Source: Chloroflexota bacterium | Lineage (GTDB): Bacteria > Chloroflexota > Anaerolineae > Anaerolineales > Villigracilaceae | DNA: 64,000 nucleotides | Reading direction: 5' to 3' | Assembly: GCA_016234555.1 (NCBI GenBank) | Contig: JACRBJ010000032.1 | Span: 124,001-188,000, forward strand | Part shown: one piece after another, positions 25,582 through 34,735 of the stretch | How positions within the stretch are numbered: position 1 is the stretch's first letter | How the letters are laid out: the number at the start of each line of letters is the position of its first letter | Notes under the pieces: generated by a model | Told to the model about the DNA's origin: nothing | Seen by the model: the letters and a program-made list of their open reading frames with translations, nothing else | Database searches by the model: none | Program-made: the position numbers and the translations under genes

Positions 25582-26819
25582 ATGACATAGATCTATCTTA
25601 TATCGCTGAGGGATTGCGCGGCTTGGCTGTGCCGCTTGACGATCTACACGTTGACCCAGCCAATGCGCGGACTGGTCATGCGCTGGACCGGATCGCCGCA
25701 TCATTGAAAGCCTATGGTCAGCGCAAACCCATCGTGGTCAACCGTTTGCAAGATGGAAAAATCGAGGCGGGCAACGGCACGTATCGCGCGGCGCAATCGC
25801 TCGGCTGGAGTCATATCGCGGTGGTGTATGTCGAGGACGATCCCGCGACCGCAGCGGCGTTTGGCATTGCCGATAACCGCGTGGGTGAGTTTTCGGAGTG
25901 GGACGAGGATGTGCTGCGCGAGTTGGCGGGCAGCGTGGGCGATCTGTTTACCGGCTTCGAGCCTGCCGAATTGAACGACCTGGTGGGCGTTTCTGCGGAA
26001 ACAGAACCGACCCTCGAAGACCCGGGCGCAGACCTTGACCATGCCGCAGAACTGCTCGCCAAGTGGAAAGTGGAAGTGGGGCAGGTGTGGCGATTGGGCA
26101 ACCATCGAATCATGTGCGGAGACTCAACCCAACGCGCCGATGTCAAACGGCTGATGGAACAGGAACTCGCGCGCATAATCTGGAGCGATCCGCCCTGGAA
26201 CGTGAATTATGGCGGCGGCGTGGATATCGAAAACGCGCAAGGATACAAAGTCCGCGCGATGAACAACGATAACCTCGGCGACAAGTTCCCTGATTTTGTG
26301 AAAGCGTTCTGCGCCAGCTTCTTTCGATTCAGTTTGCCGGGCGCACCGATCTATATCGTGATGGGCGCGCAGGAATGGTCCGTGATTGATCGCGAGCTGC
26401 GCGAGGTTGGTTTTCATTGGTCGTCCACCATCATCTGGGCAAAGGATCAACTGGTCTTATCACGCAAGGACTATCACACGCAATATGAACCCATGTGGTA
26501 TGGCTGGCATGAAGGCGGGGCGCGGCTGGTTGAAGTTGAGGACCGGAAACAGTCGGACGTATGGTTCATTGACCGCCCGAAAAAGAGCGGAGATCACCCC
26601 ACGATGAAACCGCTAGAGCTGGTGGAACGATCGCTGAAAAATTCCAGCAAGCCGGGCGACCTGGTGCTTGATCTCTTTGCGGGATCAGGCACAACGTTGA
26701 TGGCATGTGAACGGCTGGGGAGAGTCTGTCGCACGATGGATAATGATCCCAAGTATGTGGCGGTCTGTTTGGAGAGATGGTCTGTCGCCACGGGTCAGAT
26801 ACCGAAATTGGAGGGATAG
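25578..26819 (+). CDS. ParB-N/DNA N4- or N6-methyltransferase fusion
   Basis: 413 aa. Residues about 15-100 are a ParB-type nuclease/CTPase-like domain (NARTGHALDRIAASLKAYGQ, then EAGNGTYRAAQSLG). From 165 a DNA methyltransferase follows: DPPWN at 204-208 (catalytic motif IV) and FAGSGTT at 367-373 (SAM motif I), i.e. beta-class order. Phage methylases of this design probably protect phage DNA or mark the packaging site. No cognate restriction enzyme is nearby. It is wedged between two small terminase genes. Confidence 0.88.
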   Translation: MNDIDLSYIAEGLRGLAVPLDDLHVDPANARTGHALDRIAASLKAYGQRKPIVVNRLQDGKIEAGNGTYRAAQSLGWSHIAVVYVEDDPATAAAFGIADNRVGEFSEWDEDVLRELAGSVGDLFTGFEPAELNDLVGVSAETEPTLEDPGADLDHAAELLAKWKVEVGQVWRLGNHRIMCGDSTQRADVKRLMEQELARIIWSDPPWNVNYGGGVDIENAQGYKVRAMNNDNLGDKFPDFVKAFCASFFRFSLPGAPIYIVMGAQEWSVIDRELREVGFHWSSTIIWAKDQLVLSRKDYHTQYEPMWYGWHEGGARLVEVEDRKQSDVWFIDRPKKSGDHPTMKPLELVERSLKNSSKPGDLVLDLFAGSGTTLMACERLGRVCRTMDNDPKYVAVCLERWSVATGQIPKLEG

Positions 26820-27296
26820 ATGCGAGGACGAAAACCTAAACCGACTGGCATTAAAGAACTTGAAGGTAATCCCGGCAAGCGGGCGTTAAATAAAAAAGAA
26901 CCGAAACCTGACTCGGCTATCCCTGTCTGTCCAGAACATTTAGAGGGGGAAGCGCGCAAAGAATGGAAACGCGTCACTGAACTTTTGCATAAACTTGGCA
27001 TTATTTCAGAAGTGGATCGTGCTGCGCTGGCGATCTACTGCACCGCCTATGCGGATTATGTCCAGGCGTGCAAAAAAATAAAAAAAGAGGGCGCTGTCAT
27101 TATTACCGAAAAAGGCAACCTGGTGCAAAACCCGTGGATGCAAATAAAAAAACGCTCAATGGATCAGGTGCAGAAATTCTGCGCCGAATTCGGCATGACG
27201 CCCAGCAGCCGATCACGCATCAAAGTGGACGGCGCAGACCCTGAAGAAGAACTCGAAAAGATGTTGTTCGGTTCAGGCGTGAGGGTAAAAGAGTGA
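26820..27296 (+). CDS. Terminase small subunit, P27 family (copy 2)
   Basis: 158 aa, same length and motifs as copy 1 (MRGRKPKPTGIKELEGNPGK; AEFGMTPSSRSRIKV; EEELEKMLFG), but diverged in the middle. Its start abuts the methyltransferase stop with no gap and it lies directly before the large terminase, the normal place. It is more AT-rich and Lys-rich than copy 1, so one copy may have come with the methylase as a cassette. Confidence 0.88.
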   Translation: MRGRKPKPTGIKELEGNPGKRALNKKEPKPDSAIPVCPEHLEGEARKEWKRVTELLHKLGIISEVDRAALAIYCTAYADYVQACKKIKKEGAVIITEKGNLVQNPWMQIKKRSMDQVQKFCAEFGMTPSSRSRIKVDGADPEEELEKMLFGSGVRVKE

Positions 27297-27297
27297 G

Positions 27298-28998
27298 ATG
27301 GGTCGCGCCAAGAAAGAATCATTGCACCCCGCTGAACAATATGCGCGAGATGTGCTTGAAGGAAGGGTCGTTGCTTGTAAGTGGGTAAAGCTTGCGTGCG
27401 AGCGGTATTTTCACGATCTTGAACATGGGCATGAGCGCGGCTTATATTTTGACCGTGCTGCCGCAGAACGCAAGATCAAGTTCACCAGTTTACTGAAACA
27501 CTCGAAGGGGCAGTGGGCGGGGGAGTTCTTCAAGCCCGAACCGTGGCAACAGTTTATTGATTGGAATGTCTTTGGCTGGATGCGCGCGGATGGTACGCGC
27601 AGGTTTCGCGCGCTCTACGAAGAGGTAGCGCGCAAAAATGGAAAATCCACCCACGGAGCCACAACAGGGATTTATCTGGCATTTGCCGATGGCGAGCCAG
27701 GCGCGGAAGTTTATAGTGCGGCGACCAAACGCGACCAGGCGCGCATTGTGCATTCCGAAGCCATCCGCATGGTCAAAAAAAACCGCGCGCTGCGAAAGCA
27801 CATCAAAATCTATAAAGACAATTTGCACATGGAAGCGAGCGCGAGCAAATACGAACCACTCGGCGCAGACTCCGATTCGATTGACGGTTTGAACGTCCAC
27901 GGAGTCCTGGGGGATGAAATCCATGCGTGGAAAAGCCGCGAGATGTGGGAAGTGCTCGACACGGCGACCGGCTCGCGCAGGCAGCCGCTCTTCGTGGCGA
28001 TCACTACTGCGGGTATGGATCGTCAGAGTATTTGTTTTGAGAAACACGAATACACGCGTAAGGTATTGGAAGGTTTCAAAGACGGCTCGTTTGTAGACGA
28101 CACCTGGTTTGGGATCATCTTCACCATTGACGAAGGCGACGACTGGCGCGATGAAGCGTGCTGGATCAAGGCAAATCCCAATCTCGGTATTTCTAAAAAA
28201 ATAGATGACCTGCGGATGAAGGCAAAACGCGCCGAGAAAATGCCCGCTTCGCAAAACAACTTCAAACGGCGCGAGTTGAATATTTGGGTGCAGGGGGAAA
28301 CCAAGTGGATGGACATGGAGGCATGGCGCAAATGCGGCGGGTTGATCGACGCGCTCGACCTGCCCGAACATCTCAAGGATCGTACTTGTTACGCGGGTCT
28401 CGATCTGTCCAGCACCAACGATCTGACCGCGCTGGCGTTGGTCTTTCCTGACGACAAAGGATTTTATGACGTGGTCCTGCGCTTCTGGCTGCCAGAGGAT
28501 GTCATCGAGACGCGCACACAGGAGGGCACGCATTACGACCAATGGGTCAAAGAAGGTTATATCCAAAAGACGGATGGAAACGTGATTGACTATGAATGGA
28601 TATTTTTCGCGTTGAAAGAGGACTTGAAAAATCATCGAATCGAGCGGCTGGCTTATGACCGCTGGGGCGCGTCGCGGGTGGTGCAAGTGCTTGAAAATAT
28701 GGGCATTGAGGTAGCGCAGTTTGGGCAGGGCTTTGTCTCTATGAACCCACCCATGAAGGAATTGGAGCGGCTGGTGTTGGCTGGTCAAATTCGACATGGC
28801 AATAATCCAGTTCTTACATGGATGGCGGACAACCTCGTGGCGCGGATGGACCCGGCGGGCAACATCAAGCCTGATAAAACAAAATCGAAAGAAAAAATAG
28901 ACGGCATGGTCGCGCTGATCATGGCGCTTGATCTGGCGCTGCGCCGCGATCCCGCGCAAGATATGAGCGGGATCATGTCGGAAGATTGGGGGATGTGA
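27298..28998 (+). CDS. Terminase large subunit
   Basis: 566 aa, a P27-partner TerL. The N-terminal ATPase has the Walker A-like ARKNGKST (111-118) and Walker B LGDE (D206-E207). The C-terminal RNase H-like nuclease begins YAGLDLSSTND, with D369 a likely metal ligand. It pumps DNA into the prohead and cuts concatemers. It begins 1 nt after the small terminase stop. Confidence 0.93.
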   Translation: MGRAKKESLHPAEQYARDVLEGRVVACKWVKLACERYFHDLEHGHERGLYFDRAAAERKIKFTSLLKHSKGQWAGEFFKPEPWQQFIDWNVFGWMRADGTRRFRALYEEVARKNGKSTHGATTGIYLAFADGEPGAEVYSAATKRDQARIVHSEAIRMVKKNRALRKHIKIYKDNLHMEASASKYEPLGADSDSIDGLNVHGVLGDEIHAWKSREMWEVLDTATGSRRQPLFVAITTAGMDRQSICFEKHEYTRKVLEGFKDGSFVDDTWFGIIFTIDEGDDWRDEACWIKANPNLGISKKIDDLRMKAKRAEKMPASQNNFKRRELNIWVQGETKWMDMEAWRKCGGLIDALDLPEHLKDRTCYAGLDLSSTNDLTALALVFPDDKGFYDVVLRFWLPEDVIETRTQEGTHYDQWVKEGYIQKTDGNVIDYEWIFFALKEDLKNHRIERLAYDRWGASRVVQVLENMGIEVAQFGQGFVSMNPPMKELERLVLAGQIRHGNNPVLTWMADNLVARMDPAGNIKPDKTKSKEKIDGMVALIMALDLALRRDPAQDMSGIMSEDWGM

Positions 28999-29195
28999 TG
29001 ATCGTTATCTATGCTGACGGTGAAATATATCTGCTGGATCCGCGTGAGCTTTACGATCCGTTTCCCGATAACAATGAGCCGCGAATTTCCTTGACTTCCC
29101 CGTCATTCAGCGGCGTAATGAAGGCAACAAACAAAGGAGATGACCATGAAACAAACAGCACTGGAAGCATACGAAACGAAGCAGGCAGAGATTGA
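28998..29195 (+). CDS. Small phage protein
   Basis: 65 aa; start and terminase stop share one base (TGATG). It has an acidic beta segment (VIYADGEIYLLDP) then a polar tail. Its end overlaps the next gene by about 50 nt. Unknown. Confidence 0.5.
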   Translation: MIVIYADGEIYLLDPRELYDPFPDNNEPRISLTSPSFSGVMKATNKGDDHETNSTGSIRNEAGRD

Positions 29196-29364
29196 AAAGT
29201 TATTAAAGCAGATCACTGCAGGTTTACAGACGCACGACCGAAACGCAAGCGGCAAGCCGGGCGGACATAATTGGGGTCACGTTGGCGACTTGAACCAGAT
29301 TATCGTTGAGTTGCAGGACATCAGCGACAGGTTGAACGGCAAGGGCGAATATGCCAAAGAGTAG
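29146..29364 (+). CDS. Small helical phage protein
   Basis: 72 aa from ATG 29146 (AAGGAG about 7 nt upstream; ATG 29140 is too close). Helix-Gly-helix layout with a central GKPGGHNWGH. It may bind DNA or be a head-associated factor; unknown. Confidence 0.55.
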   Translation: MKQTALEAYETKQAEIEKLLKQITAGLQTHDRNASGKPGGHNWGHVGDLNQIIVELQDISDRLNGKGEYAKE

Positions 29365-29366
29365 CC

Positions 29367-29588
29367 ATGAAGACGAAATACACCACAGACCCGAAGGAAG
29401 TTTACACGCTGGAGTTGAAAAAACTCCAGCGTTGTTTTTTAGATATCCAAACGATGGGTGAAGGCGCGAGCGAGATGGCGCGGATCAAGTGGCGGCATGT
29501 GGAACTGTTACGGCACATGAATTTTATTTTGCAGGAAGCCGTGATGGTGGGCGAGGTCTTATTGAGTGTGGAAGGGTTGACAAAATAA
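29367..29588 (+). CDS. Small helical phage protein
   Basis: 73 aa, helical (LELKKLQRCFLDIQTM; KWRHVELLRHMNFIL). The start is 2 nt after the previous stop. Its last codons contain the TTGACA of the promoter of RNA copy B. Unknown function. Confidence 0.55.
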   Translation: MKTKYTTDPKEVYTLELKKLQRCFLDIQTMGEGASEMARIKWRHVELLRHMNFILQEAVMVGEVLLSVEGLTK

Positions 29589-29752
29589 AAGAATTTTTGT
29601 GCTATAATTTTATTGGCGGTTGTGAGGGTGTCCCCCTCACCCTCCTCCGCCATCTGAAAAATTGAACGCACTTTTGGTGTAGACCGAAAGGAACTGTCGG
29701 AACTGATGCGCCCGGCGATTTTCTCGAAAGAGAAATCGCTGGGCGCTTTTTT
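29577..29752 (+). ncRNA. Twin RNA unit, copy B: promoter, hairpins, terminator
   Basis: TTGACA (29577-29582) and an extended -10 TGCTATAAT (29600-29608) begin the unit. A promoter-proximal hairpin (GGCGG/CCGCC, GAGGGTG/CACCCTC; 29615-29651) is present only here. Then come the conserved CTTTTGGT-GTAG-ACCGAAAG hairpin (29671-29690), GTCGG (29696-29700) and a terminator (29708-29746 arms, then T6). Against copy A, two C-G pairs become T-A pairs while the loop GTAG and the TTGGTGTAGACCGA core stay fixed, supporting the structure. Confidence 0.78.
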
Positions 29753-29767
29753 GTTTGCGAGGCTGGC

Positions 29768-30202
29768 ATGGGAACAACCCGAACGAAAACACTGATCATC
29801 ATCACCATTCCCGAAACGGAGCTATTCGTGACTGGTTCCGCCGTCGGTAAAAACGTGACGTGGCTATCGGCTGTAGGCTTGACCATTCCGCAGGCGCGGA
29901 AATATTACGATGCCATCGAGACAGTGGTCAATTTCGTTTCGGTGAAGGCGGGAATCAACAAGCCAGGGCGGGGACGACCCGCCAAAGTAGTAGAGGAGGA
30001 CGAAGGCGAGACCTTCCGCAAGCGGCTACTTTTGCACAGCGACGATACAAAGTTCGTGACCGTGAGGCGCACGCCGAAACAATACGGCATCACCTCGAAG
30101 CCGGTTCTGGATATTGACGGGTTTACCTGCGACCTGGCATCCGCCCGGCAGTCAGCATCGTCCATCGGGCAGGCAATCGAAGACGCGCTGAGGTGGAGAT
30201 GA
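29768..30202 (+). CDS. Hypothetical phage protein downstream of RNA copy B
   Basis: 144 aa. A beta-rich N-terminal 30 residues, a helical middle and an AT-hook-like basic stretch (NKPGRGRPAKVVEED, about 64-78) that may bind DNA. No other domain is recognised. The only purine-rich ribosome site is GAGGCTGGC. If the RNA unit is an attenuator, this is its target. Confidence 0.5.
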   Translation: MGTTRTKTLIIITIPETELFVTGSAVGKNVTWLSAVGLTIPQARKYYDAIETVVNFVSVKAGINKPGRGRPAKVVEEDEGETFRKRLLLHSDDTKFVTVRRTPKQYGITSKPVLDIDGFTCDLASARQSASSIGQAIEDALRWR

Positions 30203-30456
30203 CAAGCGGAATGGAGGGCTATATCGGCTTACTTATTCAGGTTCCACTGGTCGGGATATTTGTATGGTTCGCGCTTTCCTTGATCAGGATATTTACTGAA
30301 AACATAGAGAGGCGGGACAAGGCATGGCAGGAATTTATCGAACAGCAGCGCAAGGCAAATGCGGACTCAATCGCGCACATGGCGCAGCGTTTTGCGGATG
30401 AGATACGCAGTATTGGCAAGGAAGTTTCGGAACTTCGCGGAGCGCTGGAAAAATGA
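30199..30456 (+). CDS. Small membrane protein with coiled coil
   Basis: 85 aa from ATG 30199, with GAGGTGGAG before it. One N-terminal TM helix (about 9-29), then a charged coiled coil to the end (ENIERRDKAWQEFIEQQRKA). The layout resembles spanin- or holin-associated phage proteins, but no family is recognised. ATGA overlap with the next gene. Confidence 0.6.
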   Translation: MTSGMEGYIGLLIQVPLVGIFVWFALSLIRIFTENIERRDKAWQEFIEQQRKANADSIAHMAQRFADEIRSIGKEVSELRGALEK

Positions 30457-30629
30457 AAAAGAAAATCCGCGCATGGTTTCGCAAGTATGCAGACGACCTG
30501 CTTTTTATCATCGGGTTTGGTTTTATTCTCATCGGTTCGTATTGCCTGTATCCCGTCGCTGCGTGGTTTGTGGCTGGCGTGGAATGTTTGATCTATGGCG
30601 TATTGGTTGCCTGGAGTAAACGCAAATGA
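30453..30629 (+). CDS. 58-aa protein with two TM helices
   Basis: A small gene overlapping both neighbours by 4 nt (ATGA), which supports translation. It starts MKKKIRAWFRKYADD and has hydrophobic helices at about 16-31 and 34-53 with a basic end. With the previous gene it could form a lysis or membrane unit, oddly placed before the portal gene. Confidence 0.6.
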   Translation: MKKKIRAWFRKYADDLLFIIGFGFILIGSYCLYPVAAWFVAGVECLIYGVLVAWSKRK

Positions 30630-31864
30630 TTTTGAGCAAGGCATTGTCCAGTAAAAAAATATCCGCGCCGCTGAACTCAACAACGACCCAGCAGACGCTG
30701 CCGCAGGTGGTGGAGTTGATGGGCGGCTCGACGCGCGCGGGGCAGGTGGTCACGCCGGAATCGTCGCGCAATGTCGCTACCGCGTACCGCTGTTTGAACA
30801 TCCTCAGCGACGACGTGGCGAAACTGCCCCTGCAGGTATACATGAGCAGGCAGAGCGGCGAGGTCGAGCGGATGCGCCCGGATGCGATGATGCGCAACCT
30901 GGCATGGCTGACCGAGAGGCAGCCGAACCGCTGGTGGAGTCCTTTCCAGTTCAAGAAGCAGCTAATGCAGTGGCTGGTGGCGTGGGGCAACGGTTACGTG
31001 TGGACGCCGCCCGCCTATCCGCGCGAGCAATTTATTCTACACGCCAACCGCACAACACCCATCTTCGATGTGGACGGCAATCTTTGGTATCGCACGCAAT
31101 TCAGCGCCAACGGAAAATTTGAATACATACCAGACGTAGAGGTGATGCACGTCCTTATCAACCCAGATGAGACCGGCTTTGTTGGGCGCGGCGTAATCAA
31201 GTACGCGCGAGAGACCATCGGGCGGCAGTTGGCGGCATACGGCTCGCAGAGCACCCTGTTCAAGAACGGATTGAGCGCGGCGGGCATTATGTGGCTGGCG
31301 GGCGAATCGAAGCCCGAAGAACGCAAGCGCGTGCGTGAAATGTACGAAGAGGTGATGAGCGGCGATGAGAATAATGGGCGGATCGCAGTCCTCGATAAGA
31401 AGGTGACGAAGTTCGAGCCGGTGACACTCTCGCCGAGGGATGTGCAGTTTTTGCAATTGATTGCCGATAACGACATCGCGGTAATGAACTTCTTCGGGAT
31501 GCCGTCCTACAAGCTCAATACTGGCAAGCAATCCTATCAATCCAACGAGCAGAATAATCTCGACTATCTCTCGACCACGCTCGACCCCTACCTGGTGCAG
31601 ATCGAGCAGGCGGGCGGCTTGAAATGGCTGAGCCTGCAGGAGCAGGGCTATACCTATTTGCGCTTCGAGCGCAGCGCCCTCTTCCGCACCGATGCGAAGA
31701 GTCGCGGCGACTACCTCAACGGCGCGATCCAGAACGGACGGCTGTGCCCGAACGAGGCGCGTCAGATCGAAGACCGTTCGGCGGACCCGAACCCGCTGGC
31801 GAACCAATTGTGGATGGCGTCGAACCTGGCGCCTATGAGCAATACGCAAACGCAAGGAGTCTAA
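30626..31864 (+). CDS. Portal protein, HK97 family
   Basis: 412 aa. The N-terminal VTPESSRNVATAYRCLNILSD, the central WGNGYVW and the GRGVIKYARETIGRQLAA region are typical of HK97-like portals, followed by FFGMPSYKLN. Twelve copies form the DNA channel at one head vertex. The start overlaps the small membrane gene. Next come the protease and capsid, the canonical order. Confidence 0.92.
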   Translation: MILSKALSSKKISAPLNSTTTQQTLPQVVELMGGSTRAGQVVTPESSRNVATAYRCLNILSDDVAKLPLQVYMSRQSGEVERMRPDAMMRNLAWLTERQPNRWWSPFQFKKQLMQWLVAWGNGYVWTPPAYPREQFILHANRTTPIFDVDGNLWYRTQFSANGKFEYIPDVEVMHVLINPDETGFVGRGVIKYARETIGRQLAAYGSQSTLFKNGLSAAGIMWLAGESKPEERKRVREMYEEVMSGDENNGRIAVLDKKVTKFEPVTLSPRDVQFLQLIADNDIAVMNFFGMPSYKLNTGKQSYQSNEQNNLDYLSTTLDPYLVQIEQAGGLKWLSLQEQGYTYLRFERSALFRTDAKSRGDYLNGAIQNGRLCPNEARQIEDRSADPNPLANQLWMASNLAPMSNTQTQGV

Positions 31865-31865
31865 C

Positions 31866-32657
31866 GTGAAGAACAAACTACCCATCCGCTGTTTCGATGG
31901 AAACGCCAAACCGTATGAGCCGTTCTGGGCGTTTCGGAATGCCGATCAAACCGAGAGCGGCGAAGTCGAGATCGAACTCTACGGTCCCATCAGCGAGTTT
32001 TCCTGGTGGGGCGATGAGATCACACCGAAGATGTTCAAGGATCAGTTGTATGCCAACGGCAAGGGCGCGGCGATCACCGTGCGGCTGAATTCCCCAGGCG
32101 GTGACGTGATTGCCGCCAGCGTGATGAGCGCCGTCCTGAAGGATTATCCCGGCAAGGTCACGATCAAGATCGACGGCATGGCGGCTTCGGCAGCGGTAAT
32201 GGTGGCGCTTGCGGGCGATGTGGTCAAGATACAGGCAAGCGCGTACATGATGATCCACGATCCAACGGTGGGGTTGATGGGCTGGTTCAAAGTGGACGAA
32301 CTCAAAAACCTGATCGATGAACTGAAGGTTATCAAGAACGGGATCGTGGAAGGCTATACCGCCAAGACCAAGATGGAGGTCGAGAAACTCTCCAAATTGA
32401 TGAGCGATGAAACGTGGATGACCGCCAGCGAAGCAGTCGCCTACGGTTTTGCAGATGAAGTGATCACCGTCGCAAGCAAGAACACTGCCAGCAACAAGAA
32501 GGTGAATTACGTGAACGTTTTACAGCCTTATGTGAATGTCCCGCGCGCGCTGTTGGAGGAGTCCAGCCCCGCACAGCCTGACGCGGTAAACAAAGAACGA
32601 GCGCAACAGTCGAAAAAACTCGCCGCTCATGCCAAACTATATTTGACCAAGGAGTAG
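31866..32657 (+). CDS. Head maturation protease, ClpP-like (S14 fold)
   Basis: 263 aa, GTG start with AAGGAG 6 nt upstream. The ClpP-like core has RLNSPGGDV (73-81), the nucleophile S108 in GMAASAA and H131 in MMIHDP. It cleaves the capsid scaffolding region during head maturation. The C-terminal 60 residues are divergent. It lies between portal and capsid as in HK97-like phages. Confidence 0.92.
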   Translation: MKNKLPIRCFDGNAKPYEPFWAFRNADQTESGEVEIELYGPISEFSWWGDEITPKMFKDQLYANGKGAAITVRLNSPGGDVIAASVMSAVLKDYPGKVTIKIDGMAASAAVMVALAGDVVKIQASAYMMIHDPTVGLMGWFKVDELKNLIDELKVIKNGIVEGYTAKTKMEVEKLSKLMSDETWMTASEAVAYGFADEVITVASKNTASNKKVNYVNVLQPYVNVPRALLEESSPAQPDAVNKERAQQSKKLAAHAKLYLTKE

Positions 32658-32661
32658 AAAA

Positions 32662-33912
32662 ATGAAATTGCATCTCAAGCCCATGTACGACAAGGTCGTG
32701 GCAGCGAACGCCGAGCGCAACCGTATTGCGGCGCAGATCGTTGCCTTGAACGATGAAAGCAAGTACGACGAAGCCCTCGCCTTGCAGCCGAACCTGGACA
32801 CGGCAAACAAGGAATACGACGGTGCGAACAAGATGTATCTGTCCCTGCTTGCCACCACAGATGGTGAAGACCCTGCGCAGCGTTTCAACGCGCCGATGGG
32901 ACAACAGCAGCCCGACCCGAAGAACGCCAAGGACCTGCGTGCCACGCCCGAATACATGACCGAATGGCTCGATGCGTTCCGTCATGGTATCACCCCGGGC
33001 AACATCGCGCAGAGCGGCAGGTCGGAACGGTATCAACGACTGACCAACGCCCTGACCGAGACCGGCGGGTCTCCCGCTGGCGAGGATGGCGGCTTCCTGA
33101 ACCCGGTGGATATCGACAACCGCATTATCGAGCTGTCGCGCCAATATGTTGACCTTGCCGGTATCGTCAACGTGGAGACCGTCACCACACTGACCGGCTG
33201 GCGCGTGATCGAGCAGTTTGCCGCGGCTCTCCCGCTGACCAAGATCACCACCGAGATGGAGGAGCAGACCGTCGAAGGCGAGCAGCCGAAGTTCAACAAG
33301 GTGGACTTTTCGCTCGACGAGTACCGCGACTTTCTGCCGGTGAGCAATACCCTGATGCAGGACACGCCCGCCAACCTAATCGACTATCTGTCGAAATGGT
33401 TCTCGAAGAAGTTGATCCTCACCAACAACAGCCTGGTGCTGGCGCTGATCAACGCGATCACCGGCACTGCGGTCGCCGATTACAAGACCACGCTGAGCGC
33501 AATCAAGACCGTGCTCAACAAAACGCTCGACCCGGTCTTTTCGGTAACGGCGAACCTTGTCATCAACCAGAGCGGTCTCGACCTGCTCGATCAGTTGGAT
33601 GACGGCACGGGGCGTCCGCTTTTGCAGCCTGATCCCAGTCTCGCAACCGCCTTCCGCGTCAAGGGTCGCCCTGTGGTGACGCTTTCGGATGCGCATTGGG
33701 CAAACATGACCGGTCCCAGCCGCACGCGTATCGCCATCGGCGATGGACGCTCGTATATGAGCATCTTCCGCCGCGCAGGTTTCGAGTTTGCCTCGACCAA
33801 CATCGGCGGCAAGGCGTGGCGCACCAACAGTACCGAAGTGCGCGGCATTGCCCGCATGGATTCGGCTGAAATGGACAGCGGCGCGATGACCGTCCTCAAG
33901 GTGACACTGTAA
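32662..33912 (+). CDS. Major capsid protein, HK97 fold
   Basis: 416 aa. The first ~100 residues are a helical scaffolding (delta) domain, probably removed by the upstream protease. The capsid proper begins near ALTETGGSPAGEDGGFLNP and includes the E-loop and P-domain signatures of the HK97 family (RLAGI-type, then LPVSNTLMQDT). AAGGAG precedes ATG. Followed by a palindromic repeat and a second structural gene. Confidence 0.92.
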   Translation: MKLHLKPMYDKVVAANAERNRIAAQIVALNDESKYDEALALQPNLDTANKEYDGANKMYLSLLATTDGEDPAQRFNAPMGQQQPDPKNAKDLRATPEYMTEWLDAFRHGITPGNIAQSGRSERYQRLTNALTETGGSPAGEDGGFLNPVDIDNRIIELSRQYVDLAGIVNVETVTTLTGWRVIEQFAAALPLTKITTEMEEQTVEGEQPKFNKVDFSLDEYRDFLPVSNTLMQDTPANLIDYLSKWFSKKLILTNNSLVLALINAITGTAVADYKTTLSAIKTVLNKTLDPVFSVTANLVINQSGLDLLDQLDDGTGRPLLQPDPSLATAFRVKGRPVVTLSDAHWANMTGPSRTRIAIGDGRSYMSIFRRAGFEFASTNIGGKAWRTNSTEVRGIARMDSAEMDSGAMTVLKVTL

Positions 33913-33936
33913 GCGAGCCTCTAACCCCACCCCTAA

Positions 33937-33968
33937 CCCCTCCCCAAACGAGTACGTTTGGAGAGGGG
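33937..33968. repeat. C-rich palindromic element between capsid and next gene
   Basis: CCCCTCCCCAAACG pairs with CGTTTGGAGAGGGG (one mismatch) around an AGTA loop, preceded by ACCCCACCCCTA. The outer sequence is nearly identical to the copy at 13554. Confidence 0.85.
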
Positions 33969-33987
33969 AATCAATAAGGAGATTGCT

Positions 33988-34614
33988 ATGGGAATTCCTA
34001 TCACTAAAAATCGCATGGTGGACGGCGGCGACAAGTGGATCATCGGCGGTGATATCGCGCGCGAAGGCGCGACGCCCGATGATGCCAGCGCAGTTGATTG
34101 TTTGCTGCCTGTGCATTACCAGATCACCCCTGCCGCAAAAAGCGCGACGGCAGTTCATGCCGCAATTGCAATGGATGATGTCCCTGTGGTCGTCACCACA
34201 GGCATTACGAATCCAGATGTGCCGCGCGTGGTGACGGTCAAAGGCAATGCCTCTGGCATTACTGGAAACGTGGTCATCACAGGAACGAATGCGGCGGGTG
34301 ATGTTATTACGGACACCATTGCGCTGAATGGTGCGACAGAGGTCGCGGGCGCGAAGGCATTCGATACCGTTACCCAGATTGATTTGCCCGTTGAAACTCA
34401 CGCAGGCACCGATACCGTGAGCATCGGACGCGCCGATGTGTTCGGGCTGCCGCACATCGTTTACAACGCGCTCATGCTGCTCGTCAAAATCTTCGATGGT
34501 TCGACGGACGCTGGTTCGCTGGCGGTGGATGCCGACGAATTGGAAAAGAACCTGTACACGCCCGCTGGCACGCCGAACGGGTCGAAGGTTCTGGATTTGA
34601 TCTATCTCAAGTAG
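33988..34614 (+). CDS. Head decoration-type structural protein
   Basis: 208 aa from ATG 33988 (AAGGAG 6 nt upstream). Beta-rich, with Val/Thr-rich repeats (VVTVKGNASGITGNVVITGTN) like capsid cement or decoration proteins. No exact family is recognised; its place right after the capsid gene supports a head role. Confidence 0.6.
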   Translation: MGIPITKNRMVDGGDKWIIGGDIAREGATPDDASAVDCLLPVHYQITPAAKSATAVHAAIAMDDVPVVVTTGITNPDVPRVVTVKGNASGITGNVVITGTNAAGDVITDTIALNGATEVAGAKAFDTVTQIDLPVETHAGTDTVSIGRADVFGLPHIVYNALMLLVKIFDGSTDAGSLAVDADELEKNLYTPAGTPNGSKVLDLIYLK

Positions 34615-34621
34615 CCAGTTT

Positions 34622-34708
34622 CAGGGGTCGGGTGCCCTCCCTTCCCATCTGACCCCTGCTGGATTTTATCGGTAAGGCTGCGTTGGTTTACCTCCATTCC
34701 AACGCAGC
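34622..34708 (+). terminator. Two hairpins between head and connector genes
   Basis: CAGGGGTC (34622-34629) pairs with 34651-34658 and precedes ATTTTAT. A second perfect 10-bp hairpin GCTGCGTTGG (34677-34686) pairs with 34699-34708 just before the next ribosome site. They could tune expression between the abundant capsid proteins and the connectors. Confidence 0.6.
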
Positions 34709-34735
34709 CAACCATCCTAAAGGATACGCCGCACT

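Noticed and set aside
27490..28959. 489-codon minus-strand open frame
   Set aside because: Antisense shadow of the large terminase gene, whose motifs are clear.
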